Positions 18,655-30,497 are shown, counted from the first letter of the stretch. The stretch is 31,147 nucleotides of DNA from Kipferlia bialata (GCA_003568945.1 BDIP01000114.1:1-31147); one strand, 5' to 3'. Program-made: numbers and translations. The notes: generated by a model from the sequence alone, not told the origin.

Positions 18655-21600
18655 CATATATACATATATACAATATCCCTGTGTTCGCTCCTGTTTGACA
18701 TTTGTATATACTCACTCCCAGCCTGTGCCAGGGACTGTCTCATCTCTCTGCCTGAGGTGGACTGGTGGCCTATCCCTAACTTCGGTGCTCCCCCTGCAAG
18801 GTAGGGACACTCACACACTCTCTCATACATCTACACAAGCACATGACCCTTACTTTGTTCATATATAAATTATGTGGCCTATCCCCAACTTCGGTGCACC
18901 CCCTGCTAGGTACAGAGCATTTCTCTCTCTCTCTGTGTCCCCCCCCCTCATTCCTTCCTGTTTCTTGCTCCCTTCTCTTTATCTGGCGCATGAACTACTC
19001 CATTTTCTCTCCTCTCCATCTCTATCTCTATCAGGATTAAGAAATCATTATCGAAGCTGTATATCTATATATACCCGTACACTGTCTGACCCCAGGCGCA
19101 TGAACAGTCTCACTTCTGACATATATACCTGCCTGCGTCAAAATATATACATACGCAAAATGGTTAACCCAATATAGAATAGTATATGTATAATTATCCC
19201 GTGTCTCACCACCAGGCGCATGAACAGTCTGCTCCTCAAGGACACTTCATCCACAGACAGAGAGAGGTATGCATGTGGTTATATATATATGCGCATGTGT
19301 ATATACATACAATCATATGTATGTATTATTCCATTAAGTTATTGTTGTTGGCGATAACTGACACATCATCCAGAGACAAGGAGAGGCATGAGAACACAAC
19401 AGAGAGTATATATAGAAAATATAGTATATATAGTATATCTATACCTATCCACCACCCACCCCTCTCTCTCAGTTCATATTGTGACAGAGAGAGAGAATTG
19501 AGCGTATATGTGATAACATACTGCCACCCCCCCTATATCCATTGTGACCGTGCGTCACTATCCTCTCTCCCTCCCTGTCCCACATGCATGAGACTTCTTC
19601 TCCTTGGTGGCACCCACACCATCTCCTCCTACTACTAACCTCTCTCTCTCTCCTTACACCCTCATTCCAGACTACTACTATTTAGTGGCACTGACACCAT
19701 CTCGTACTACTGCAATTCTCTCTCTCTCCCCCTCTGTGTGTGTGTATATATACCCTCATATCAGGTTACTGCTGTTTGGTGGCACTGACACCCTCTCGTA
19801 CTACAGTGATGTCTGGTACTACAACACACACTCCAACGGGGAGTCTGACTCCACCAACTATACATGGTACAAGGCAGCGGTCAAGGGTCAGTACTACTCC
19901 TATATATATATATATATGTACCAGGTATATACTATAGAATATATTAACTGTATACACATATATTTAATGGGGAGTCTGACTCCACCAACTATACATGATA
20001 CAAGGCGGCAGTCAAGGGTTAGTACTAGTCCTATATATACAAATATGCAAATACTATAGAATACAATCACTGTATACACATATACTCAATGGGGAGTCTG
20101 ACTCCACCAACTACACGTGGTACAAGGCGGCGGTCAAGGGTATGGGTGTACTTCATATATACTACTTTTTTTTTATTTTTTATAGTATATTCACAATATA
20201 TATATTGTATACACATGGTTCCAAGTAGTCAAAGGGATGTGCTACTAATACATACACTACTTGTGTCCCATCCCTCACCCCAGGTGACAGTCCCCCCCCT
20301 CGTTCTGAGGCCATTGGGTTCCTCAGTGGTACCAACCTGTACATAGGGTTCGGAAGGAAGGTATCAGACAGTCATATTCACTATGGTCTCCTTTAGATCA
20401 GATATTGTACTGATTGCACAATTTCACTAGGCCTAATAGTGTTAGGATAAGTCCTCCTAACCCGCAGGACAACACCTTCTACAGTGACCTGTGGATGTTG
20501 AACACTCACCTTGAGTATATTTGTATATTATATATATGTGTGTGATACTAATATGATGATTTTTTTATAGTGCGTCTCCTTACCCCAGGACGACACCTTC
20601 TACAGTGACGTGTGGGTGTTATCAGTATCAGTATCCACTAACCTACCAACTACATTACTTGCTGATACCAAGGACAACACCTTCTACAGTGATATGTGGG
20701 AGTTGATCACACTATACCCATACGGAACTTCCAGTGCTAATAGTTTGTCTTTCTCTTTAAAGGATGAATCATATTAGCGTTAAGACTCTGCTTAACCCCC
20801 AGGACAACACCTTTTACAGTGATGTGTGGGTGTTGAACACTGACCCAGAGTATATATTTGTATTATATATATGTGTGTGATGCTGATATGTATATTGTAT
20901 AGTCTGGCATCTAACTCCTAGGACAACACCTTCTACAGCGATGTGTGGGTGTTGAACACTGACCCAGAGGACATGGTGTGGAGGGAGGTGGACACACCAC
21001 TCGGGGCAAGTAAGTACACATACACACATATATATATGAATATATATATATATATATAAATATAAGTATATATTCAATTTGGGGACATGGTGTGGAGGGA
21101 GGTGGATACACCACTGGGGGCAAGTGCGTATATGCATATGTGTATATGAATATATGTATATATACAATACTTAATCCTATATATATTCATCCAGAGGACA
21201 TTGTGTGTTGGAGGACACAATTCTGGGGGCAAGTATGTATATGAACAAAGACGTCAATAACGATGTACTATACATTTATGACGCATATTCTCTTTCACTG
21301 TGGTTCACTTCACCTAATTTCAGGATCAGGTGCCTTTAGCGCCCCTCTAGATGTCACTACTTGTCACGAGACAGGGTGCAGCACAGATTGTAACACCAGT
21401 TGTGCCACAACGTGTGGGGCAGATGATCCGGACTGTTCCACTTCATGCCAGGCAGAGTGTTTACTGACATGCCCTATGGTAGAGTGTGACGCAGACACCC
21501 CTACTGGCCCCACTGTGGAGACATGTCTGCTGGTGTTTGGGGGGGCAGTCGGGAACAGGCTGTTGAGAGGTATATCTCAATTCTCTATGCAACCCGGTAG

Positions 21601-24600
21601 TTCTAAACTTCATATTGAATATATATCTTCCCATTTACCCCCAGAGACGTGGCTCTTCACCCCCTCCACCGAGACCTTCACCTCTGTCCCCCACCTGGAC
21701 CTAGCATCAACGCCACCCGCCAGTGCTAAGGGATGTGCCGTATCAGCAGGTGTGTACCACACATATATATACATGATAATTCAAGTATGAGTGTAAATAT
21801 GTGTTATATTGACCAATGTACGACTATTTCACCTGTCTATAAGTATAGGTACAATTATACTTGGTGCATATAGTGTATATAGAGCATATATTGCATTATC
21901 TTCCTCTTAGAGTTTAAAGAGTCCACAATTTTATCTATATTGGTATTGTTCTATATCTACAATATATCTCTACATACAATCTATCTCTACATGCGGGTAT
22001 ATGTATTAATCGTTTCACTATATGACCCTATCCCACCCCAGGTGACACTGTGTACCTGCATGGTGGCATGGCAGAGTATGACTACGAGGTGGGTCATCTA
22101 GAATATATATATTTACTACGTATAGAAACATCTACTCTTATGTAATCGTAGTGATGAAATCCAGTCAGACTCTTCACTCTCTCCATATACTGAATATATA
22201 TGACAGCAACGCTTCCACATTTCATCTGTATTTACCAGTGCCTTCCTCTCACCCCTTAGACTGGTCTGCGCCAGGGCAGCCCTGCTACCTACGCGTTCTC
22301 AGCAGACACAATGGTGAGTAGAGATCATCTCTTTCATGTGAATATGTGCATGCCATCAATTGGTATGTGAAAGGAGTTTTTACATAGTATATGAATACTC
22401 TTCAGTCACTCTCTGTTCTCACCCTAGGCTTGGTCCATTGTCCACCAGCCAGACTCTGCCACTGCCACCATGATACAGAACATGCCATGCTACCTGGACT
22501 CAACGCAGTCCATACTGTATTCAGGTAATTGCAGTATGTATAGAATATGCAATATACATACATTGTATATATAGTAATGATACAGAACATGCCATGCTAC
22601 CTGGACTCAACAGGGACCATACTGTACTCAGGTATATGGCACACATACCCATCATTATGCTTATATTCTAGGATACACTGGCAGAAGTACAAAGTAGATT
22701 CTCTCAAATTACCCCCAATTTACGGTTGAATACACTTTCATATAGGTGACATTTCCTAACCACAGTGTATGGCATGGATGTGACCACTGGGGACATTGAG
22801 ACCAGGCTTCGGTCTCTACCCCTTTGTGCATGCACTGCATCCCCTGCATCTGATGAGTGTGAGTGGTCGGTAGAGTACACATCCAGGGACCTAGCTAGGT
22901 AATGGTGTAATAATGGATGTCAGATCAATCACTATATCACATATGAGAGTGGTATCAGACCTTACCTGTGCAAGTGGGTGGGGACTATAGACACTAGTAG
23001 AGATGCTGATGTTATTACTATCCGTTCGCTCTTACCCCAGACACTCCCACACCTAGATGATGGTGATAACTATACATATATATTATATGCATTTTTATTA
23101 TATACATATATATTATATATACTATATACATATCAGACATTGAGTCTAACCCCAGACACTCCCACACTGCAGCCCAGTCATTCAGCAAGGTGGCCTTCAT
23201 GATCGGAGGTATAGAGTATATATTCAGTATACAACGATATATTCATGTCATATGAATTCATTTATTTATATCATAAGAATTCATTAATTATATGGCCTTG
23301 TATCGTTGTATCTCCTTGTGATATGACTCACCCAGGCTGGCGCAACGAGGTCCGCAACGACGTCTGCTCAGTCTATCCCGATGACAATGGGTACTCAGCA
23401 AACACGTATGTGCTCAACCCTGTGTACGATGGAGGGCCGCCCACAGGTGTTACATTTCTCTCTGTGTCTATTGGTCTCTATGTTTGTATAAAGGTGTATA
23501 CATTTAACACCTCAGGCCTTGAGTCCACTGCCTATGCCACCAGTGGTGACAGTGTCTACGCATATGGCGGAAGACTTGGGGTACGTCCTCTGTTTAACCT
23601 CACATCTATATTTATACATTATATATTATATATTTCACTATCAGTTGTATGATTATGCCTCTCACAGTCCATATTTATATTGTTTCCAATGGTATGATGA
23701 TATTCACAAGTAGGACGGCTCAGTGCTCAACACCCTGATTGCCTTCAACACCACTGCCACGTGCATAGACATGTGCCACGAGGAGTGGCAGGTACTGGAT
23801 AGTCTTTACGCGATTATGTATCCTACACGACTAACAATGCTCACAATTAGGAGTCTGGGATGGAGGCCTGTCATGATGAGTGCGACATAGACAAGTACCT
23901 CTGTGACAGCTGTGAGAGTGCCCATGACACATGCCTAGCATCTGCTGTCACTGAGGCAGAGACATCTGACTGTGACACTGCATACACAGAGTGCACGTCT
24001 GGTCTGGACGCCGTGGAGGAGCCATGCTACCAAGCATACAAGACGTGTGGGGTGGAGGTTGATGAGTACAAGGAGCAGTGCACGGCTAGCCAGGAGGAGT
24101 GTGTAGCCCAGGCCCCCCCTGCCCAGTGTGCTGATACATACTACGCATGCTATGACCTAGCGGAGACTGACGCAGATGTTTCTGTCTGTTACCAGGACTA
24201 TCTTGGCTGCTTCTACACCACAGCCGAGGTCATATGCGACACCGCACTCGCTGAGTGTGAGGCAGCAGAGGATGGAACCGACTGCGAGGCTGCATTCAAC
24301 CAGTGCTACCAACAGACAGATACTGGTGCGTGCTACTCCGCATACTGGGACTGTGCTAATGGTGCCACTGACTGTGTGGCTGGATACTGGGAGTGCGTGG
24401 CCGTACCCCCTGACTGTACTGCTCTCTACACGTCGTGTAACATTCCGTGTACTGAGGATGATGGACCGTGTGAGGCAACCTGTGCCGCTAGTGGTGCACC
24501 CACCCCTAACTACTGGGTCAGACCAGAGATGGGGGGGAGCGTCCCAGATGCCAGGTACTACAAACTGTTCATTCTTACTGCATGACTTCCACTCTTACTT

Positions 24601-27600
24601 CTTCTAACGACACTCTCTTCTTATCACTCAGATACGACGCCATGATGGTCTCCTTCGGTCCTCTCCTCATGGTGTATGGGGGCAGGGACAGTGACGGTGC
24701 CTACCTGGACGATGAGTTCACATACCACACCGACATCAAGGAGATCAACGAGCAGGTACATATACTCCCTAATCATAATTTATATATATACATATATAGT
24801 ATATACAACAATACATACCGTAGCATTAATGCCACACTGACATCAAGGAGATCAATGAGCAGGTATATATATTATTCTTCACGACTCTGTCAGATATCTC
24901 AGCGATAAGAAACATGCACCGCCTCCTTCTAATACCAGATCAGCACTGGCAAGAAGCCCTCTGCCCGCAGTGCCTCAGCTGTCACAGCTGTTGGAGAGAC
25001 ACTCTATCTCTTTGGGGGCATGGATGGAGAGGGGGTGCTGGGGGACATGTACTCGTTCAGCTACTTCGACAAGGTGGGTACATCATTAACATTGGTACAT
25101 ATGGAGAGGTATCTTCTTTATCCCTCTGTGTCTCTCCCCCCTTCCCCTATCTCAACGTAGGAGTGGACTGCACTTACTCGTGACCGGGCCTCTCTCAAGC
25201 CTGCTCTGTCCCATGCATCGCTGTTATTCACACCCACAGAGACAGAGGACACACGAGAAGGTGAGTATTATATGTCCTTCTCAATACATATTTACTATGT
25301 GATATATCAATATGATATATCAATATCTTCATACCCACAGAGACAGAGGAGACAAGGGAGGGTGAGTTTGAATTGTCCTTCTCCATACATTCTTGCTATG
25401 TAGTATATCCATACCTTCATACCCACAGTGACAGAGGAGACAAGGGAGGGTGGGTACAGATTCTTCCGCTCCATCACATATTCACTTTATGCTACTCCAA
25501 TACCGTACTGACGACTTGTGCTTACTAGTAGGTACATACACGCTCTCCGACGGGACCCTCTATCTGCAGGGTGGGGTGTCTACTGCTATGATGTGTGTCA
25601 GCACTCTCTATCGCGTAGATATCGACACCTCCCTAGGGACTGTGTCCTATTCAGAGGTCACCCAGCTCAACATCGATGGAGACGGTCCTTCCACAATCAA
25701 CACTGCATTCTCCAATGCGCCTCTGTCTGTGCTGGGAAAGAGGTTAGACACTTTGTATTGTGGAATATATTGGATGCTGGAATGAATCCTTCTTCTCCCA
25801 TACTATAGTATTACATAGTATATATATATGTCACTGTGTCACTGTCATCCTATCATCTCTCCTACTCTCTCATTCTTATTACAGGGCTCTAGCAACAGGT
25901 GGCAGGAGTAACAGGATGACATCGGAGGACGGAGTCATTAGGTATGATTGCGATGATCAATTGATATCATGAATATGGATTTCTCGTTGAGTTGTGGAAG
26001 TACCCTCTGTATAGATGTACTCACCCCTACAAGCATAACAGTCTGCTGACGCCCAGGGTGTTTGACTTCTCAGATGAGTCACCAGACTCTGTGAGGGTCT
26101 ATGAGATCACAGCTTCGACAGGAGAGACCATGGAGAGAAACAGAATGGCTACTATTCAGGTAAAGATCTACTTGCATCAGATTAACGATATCTCATGCCG
26201 AGTGTTGTTTCTTCCACTCTTTGTGCAGACCTTCCATTGACCATACATATATGATGTGGCACTAGATAGTGGCACTAGACCTCAACCTCAGAGTGTTGTT
26301 CAGAACTACTTCACCACCATTGGAGGCAGTCTGGTGGAGTCTAATACGGCACCTGAGGGACAGGCCGTGGCAGAGGTATAGTGTAGCATGCATACTATGT
26401 CATATGAGACATATCATATATCCCATATATCACCCTGTCAACTATATACTTACATATCGTACCATACTACTACTCATACATACCATTAATTACTATAACT
26501 ATTTATAAACGGACAGGTATATATACCTATATGTTGGCTCGTTTGTTGCCCGTTTCTCACATCATGCCTGGTACACTCTGCTGGGCGATGCATGTGACCC
26601 AAGTGTGGAGGACTATGACCCAACTTGCTGGCCTTGTGCTAGGTATGCGTGGAGTAAGCCCCCCCCCCCAACCTACACGTGTCTCTCCTACTAATATGTG
26701 TTTGGATGACTGTTCTGTGTCTGAGTCACCTGCTTACTTAATATCCTCACCACCAGGGGCACTGTGTATCAGGCCTCCACTGCCACCTGTGAGTCATGTC
26801 CCAAGGGGCACTTTTCGGCACATGATGGTATGGATATATATACATATATGTACATACAATACTTATATATATGTATATATATACTGATACCCAGGCATGG
26901 CTGAGTGCACCCCCTGTCCGGCTGGGTTCTACAACGGAGTGCCCCAGGGGAACAGCAGGTAAATTTGTATATTGGATATATTCTTGATTATACATATATA
27001 ATGTGTGTGTACTCTGGTGAATATTCTATGCGAACAATCCTTCACCCCAGGCTGTTCTGCCTGGCCTGTCCCAGTGGCACATACAACAGTACCCCAGGCC
27101 AGTCAGAGTGTCTGCCCTGTCCAGGTAGTGTTAGGTTATATATACACATATATACATATACATTAATAGATATGTATCAATATACATATACCTATTAGCT
27201 AATATACATATATATGTAAAATACACTGTCTGCCATGCCCAGGTAATAACACCATTATTGTTCACATGTACCCAGTGGTATACAATACAAGAGTTAACAT
27301 ACACCCAAACACAACCCAAGTGCGTCACTCAATAATGTCTCACTCACAGATGGCAAGAGCTGCCCCGTGGCGTGTGTCGATCCCGTTGACAGTACGGTCG
27401 ATGGGACAGATGTGGTGGTCAACACTCCCCAGGAGCTGGAGGTAGTGTAAATACTTAACCCTAGCCAACAATTATTTCCACAGCCATTATCTGTACTTGT
27501 ACTCCAATGTTTACATATCTCTACATATGCACTCACCCTCCAGGTCCCCACTGAGAGGGCCAAGCAGCTTCAGCTGATCCTGTACATAGTGCTAGGCCTT

Positions 27601-30111
27601 GTCAGTGGCAGTGTGCTGTTGATAGTGGTGGCTGGCAAGAGAAGCATCATTAAGGTGGGTAGCACGGGTATACTCAATATGAATACTATGTTAACCAGAG
27701 TCTGTTTGGTATTCTAGAATAGATATAATGTGTGGGTCAGTTAATCCTTCCTCACCCCCAGGCCCTGGACCTCTACTCTGTGCCCTATGTCTTCACAATG
27801 CCTGCTGCCCTGGGGTAAGATACAAATATACATACAGACATATGTACATACCTCCTCTGTCTGAGGATTTGGTGTATAAGTATACATATTCGACTTACCA
27901 CTAGGAGTAAGAACACTTGGATTGGCGGCATCTTCAGTGGTCTCTTCATATGTGCCTTTGTGGTCATGGGAGGTGGGGCAAGTATAGTTGCACTACTTAC
28001 TCTATTGGATTGTTAGTCTAACCGTTCTCACTGCTAGGTGGCCTCATCATCCCGTTCCTGAAGACCAATCTGGCCGAGGACAGGAGCCTTGTGCCCTTGT
28101 GTCTGGCAGACACCACACTCACAGCCACACTCGACATAGACATCAGCCTGACAGGTATGTATGATGTAGTAGTATATAAATATACAATTGAGTCAAAGTC
28201 TCACTGCCAGGTGGGTTTGAGACCTGTACCCTTGGTTGTCTATATACACTTATGTATAAATATATGATGCGACTACTATGTATGAATCTTTACAGTATAG
28301 CATTAACTCAGGTGGCTTTGAGACCTGTACCCTTGGGGGTGTGGCCGAGGGTGAGTGTGCACCTGAGGTCACAGTCACACTGCCATCGGGGGTCACAGCC
28401 AGTCAGGTACACATATACATACATCACTTCCTGTCACTGTATGTGTTCTTCATATGACTATTAACAGATCATGTGCTACTCTTCCTCGTCTCTGATTATC
28501 AGGTGGAGCAGAAGTGCAGCCAGCCAGTCGGAGACACAACCACCTGTAGGGTACGGGTGCTACATGTAATAGTTACTGGTATCTAAACCACACCAAGAGT
28601 ATTGTGTACTGTAATTCAATCTACAGTCCATCTTCGTCTCCACTCTTTCGCTACCATGTTGTTGATATTTATAGACCTTTACTGCGCTACTAACCCTCCA
28701 GGTCCAGCTGTCTGTGAGTGAGGCAGAGCTGCAGAGCAGACTGTCAGAGTACGGAGTCACACTGCTGGGCTCTGGCGAGTACTTTGCTAGTATTGTAGGT
28801 ACCTACTCATCTGGTGTTTCCAATGCGTGGACCTTCCAATGTGTGTACATATAGGAAACATGTTAGTGTAGTACCCTCTGACCCCTAGACTGGAACGTAA
28901 CCTCTGCTGCGTCCAACCCCGGTCAGTACTCCAGCATAGCAGGACAGCTACTACCCGATGCCCAGATGACATTCAGGGGGACAGCTGAGCCAACGGAGGT
29001 GATTACTTTATACCATAGTTTGTATTACTACAGCACTGCCCCCTCGTCTCTCAGTACTCATTCCTCAGATTGGTGTCTTCAGCACTGAGTCTCTGTACCA
29101 TGTGGAGTATGAGGCAGAGTCATCGGGTGTAGACAGTGATGGACTGTACAACCCAGACCTGAAGAACCCCAGTACAGGCAGGATATTTGAGGTCAGATAC
29201 TTAATTGTCATCATATATACACCCCAATTACATATATGGGCATGTGGATATTACTTCTGTAGAGGTATACATACATACACTACTATACGTGAGCTTCCTA
29301 CTCACCCCAGTTCATTGGCTATGAGCGTGGCAGCATGGTCAACTCGCAGAACTTCTGGGACCAGAACGGAGTGAGGTACGGTTGACAATATATCTACTGT
29401 GGATCATAGTACACTGATAGATATATATATATTCACTTCCTGTTCTGTCAAGGACTTACCCTCAGTCTCACCATTGCCTTTGAGAGGTCTGAGAACATCC
29501 TGTCCTGGAAGCAGTACAAGGTATATGACCCCAAGAGACTGCTATTTGTGGGAATAGGCGCAGATATATCTCTATCATCATGTTTGTGTCAATTCAAATC
29601 CGTATGCTCACTATAGGTACAAGACTTGGCCGCTTTCCTCGCTGCCCTACTAGGATCCCTCACCGGTCTGCAAGGTACTTCTATACCCCTGTACTTGAGC
29701 ACTTCAGTAATAATGAACCCGACAGTCTTGATATACATAGGTGTTAGACATGGATTAGTGGTTCAGACTGCAGTCTAGTACTATTATTAGTGTATCGAAA
29801 TATTTCTAATTATTGACTTTCTAACTCCAGGCACCTTTGGCGGTGTGGCTGGGGCCATCCGGTCCGTCTGGTGCATGATCAAGGTACTACTATACATACG
29901 CGCAAATACTCATGTATTAGGGGAGTACACCATACCTTCTGGTGCATGGTCCACGTACATGTATGTGATATATATACATTACTCCTCTCACTCCCAGGAC
30001 AAGTACGGCAAGGACGTGTTCACCAAGAAGGTTGACAAGATGCATGATAAGAAGAGGGGCAAGAGAGCAGCCACCGAACTGAGACAGACACGCGAGGTGG
30101 CATTCATATGA
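18465..30111 (+). CDS. Kelch / cysteine-rich / ephrin-receptor-like membrane protein, about 43 exons, 5' end missing
   Basis: About 1,555 codons. Exons: 18465-18550, 18722-18800, 19216-19266, 19765-19886, 20284-20360, 20922-21009, 21324-21569, 21645-21749, 22042-22088, 22260-22313, 22428-22524, 22766-22898, 23156-23208, 23336-23446, 23516-23580, 23714-23791, 23851-24554, 24632-24755, 24939-25073, 25161-25260, 25532-25742, 25885-25941, 26057-26159, one near 26229-26375, 26517-26642, 26757-26827, 26895-26958, 27051-27124, 27350-27441, 27544-27654, 27762-27814, 27905-27972, 28038-28154, 28312-28406, 28503-28550, 28702-28798, 28889-28998, 29069-29191, 29311-29375, 29466-29520, 29617-29674, 29831-29883, 29998-30111. 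All phases agree except around 26229-26516. Parts in order: Cys-rich start; kelch motifs (RLLLFGGTDTLSYYSDVW, DNTFYSDVWVLNTD, ETLYLFGGMDGEGVLGDMYSF); Cys-rich 11-repeat exon; ephrin-receptor-like GCC2/GCC3 repeats (CESCPKGHFSAHDG, CTPCPAGFYNG, CLACPSGTYNSTPGQSEC); TM1 LILYIVLGLVSGSVLLIVVA; TM2 WIGGIFSGLFICAFVVMG; and a C-terminal hydrophobic QDLAAFLAALLGSLTGLQG before a basic cytoplasmic tail. Probably a surface receptor or adhesin; ligand unknown. Confidence 0.87.
18872..18913 (+). repeat. Echo of the end of exon 18722-18800
   Basis: Copy of the last 38 bases of the exon plus the donor (TGGCCTATCCC to AGGTA), about 107 bases downstream of the original, with four or five substitutions, mostly at third codon positions. 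Confidence 0.9.
18984..19390 (+). repeat. Echoes around exon 19216-19266
   Basis: The exon start (AGGCGCATGAACAGTCT) has an upstream copy at 19093-19110 with its own acceptor, and GGCGCATGAAC again near 18984. The exon end (GACACTTCATCC to GAGAG) has a diverged downstream copy at about 19358-19390 that has lost the GT donor. Confidence 0.82.
19590..20146 (+). repeat. Triplicated halves of the first kelch exon
   Basis: The start of exon 19765-19886 is present three times: about 19590-19634, 19668-19716 (with acceptor TTCCAG) and the original. Its end (from AATGGGGAGTCTGACTCC to the AAGG/GT donor) is also present three times: original, 19966-20020 and 20089-20143. The downstream units are about 123-129 bases long and carry the intron sequence (CTGTATACACATAT) with them, so whole exon-end plus intron-start units were duplicated in tandem. 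Confidence 0.93.
20468..21240 (+). repeat. Five copies of a kelch exon start, three of its end
   Basis: GACAACACCTTCTACAGTGA-type starts, each right after an AG, lie at 20468, 20589, 20673, 20803 and 20922; only the last continues into the rest of the exon. Three of the copies also share the following bases: those at 20468 and 20803 follow the exon to GAG and then turn AT-rich, exactly where the original continues GACATGG. The second half (GACATGGTGTGG to GGGGCAAG) recurs downstream at about 21082-21126 and, more worn, at 21193-21236. Encoded variants: NTFYSDLWML, DTFYSDVWVL, NTFYSDMWEL, NTFYSDVWVL. Confidence 0.95.
22470..22636 (+). repeat. Echo of the end of exon 22428-22524
   Basis: A 35-base block starting ATGATACAGAACATGCC at 22470 is repeated without change from 22577, 107 bases later; similarity continues through a TACTCAG/GTATATG donor. 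The copy would encode STGTILYS in place of STQSILYS. Confidence 0.95.
23036..23175 (+). repeat. Echo of the start of exon 23156-23208
   Basis: ACCCCAGACACTCCCACAC occurs upstream near 23034-23052 and at the real exon start 23150-23168. The copy diverges after about 20 bases. Confidence 0.88.
23851..24554 (+). other. Domain: eleven tandem C-x6-C units (single exon)
   Basis: The longest exon of the kelch gene (235 codons) is a run of units C-x3-aromatic-x2-C. Examples: CESAHDTC, CDTAYTEC, CYQAYKTC, CTASQEEC, CADTYYAC, CYQDYLGC, CDTALAEC, CEAAFNQC, CYSAYWDC, CVAGYWEC, CTALYTSC. Spacers are mostly 4 to 17 residues and acidic. The spacing suits disulfide-bridged short helices. I know no named family for this exact pattern. 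Confidence 0.85.
24731..24868 (+). repeat. Echo of the end of exon 24632-24755
   Basis: ACATCAAGGAGATCAA to the GAGCAG/GTA donor at 24733-24760 is repeated about 106 bases downstream, from 24839, with one substitution in the shared exon part. Confidence 0.92.
25231..25455 (+). repeat. Three copies of the end of exon 25161-25260
   Basis: CCCACAGAGACAGAGG to the GAAG/GTGAGT-type donor occurs at 25231-25268 (original), 25333-25370 and 25425-25457. The intron bases between (TCCTTCTC, ATACAT, CTATGT, CTTCATA) are shared too, so the unit is about 95-100 bases of exon end plus intron. Confidence 0.92.
27106..27246 (+). repeat. Weak echo of the end of exon 27051-27124
   Basis: TGTCTGCCCTGTCCAGGTA (27110-27128) recurs as TGTCTGCCATGCCCAGGTA at about 27228-27246. 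Short but again ends at the donor and lies downstream. Confidence 0.8.
28207..28337 (+). repeat. Echo of the start of exon 28312-28406
   Basis: An acceptor plus GTGGGTTTGAGACCTGT at about 28208-28235 precedes the real exon start GTGGCTTTGAGACCTGT at 28312 by about 103 bases; the copy diverges after CCTTGG. Confidence 0.92.
29865..29956 (+). repeat. Weak echo of the end of exon 29831-29883
   Basis: TCTGGTGCATGATCAAGGTAC at the exon end has a worn partner, TCTGGTGCATGGTCCACGTAC, at about 29938-29958. Fifteen of the first eighteen bases match. Confidence 0.7.
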
Positions 30112-30157
30112 CTCAGAGACAGAGAGGTGTAAGCATAACAGTATGTGACGTATAAGC

Positions 30158-30180
30158 TATTCAATAGATTCTATTGAATA
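30158..30180. repeat. 11-base-arm inverted repeat, one-base centre
   Basis: Arm TATTCAATAGA, centre T30169, perfect. It begins 47 bases after the kelch-gene stop codon, so it may fall in the 3' untranslated region. Confidence 0.92.
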
Positions 30181-30429
30181 TCAGAGTAGATATGTTTGTT
30201 TCACTACGGATCAGACTCTTGTGCCAATTAAAGAGACAGAAATAGATGGATGAGAATACTTAGTAATTGAATTATTTACATACTCATTGGCGATTAATAC
30301 GAGAGAAGGTGACATAGATCTAATAATAATACTGGCCTACTCTCGCCAATTGGGTACCGGAGTACTGCAAGGCAGTGAAAGACAAGAATTTCTCCCCTAG
30401 TAATAGACTAGATGTCACCAACTCTCTCT

Positions 30430-30459
30430 ACTCATAGCCTATGAGTCATAGGTCCTATG
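30430..30459. repeat. Chain of three one-base-centre inverted repeats
   Basis: 30430-30446 (arm ACTCATAG, centre C), 30438-30452 (arm CCTATGA, centre G) and 30447-30459 (arm CATAGG, centre T). CATAG and CTATG alternate with one- to three-base steps. Confidence 0.92.
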
Positions 30460-30497
30460 GGTCATGCATTAATATTCTTCAGTATACAGTATGACTC

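Noticed and set aside
20150-20220. Possible retroelement tail (T-rich run)
   Set aside because: Only a short T-run in an AT-rich intron; no reverse transcriptase, target-site duplication or terminal repeats seen anywhere in the window.
20468-20945. CRISPR-like regularly spaced repeats
   Set aside because: Spacing is uneven (84-130 bases), repeats encode kelch residues behind splice acceptors, and the genome is eukaryotic.
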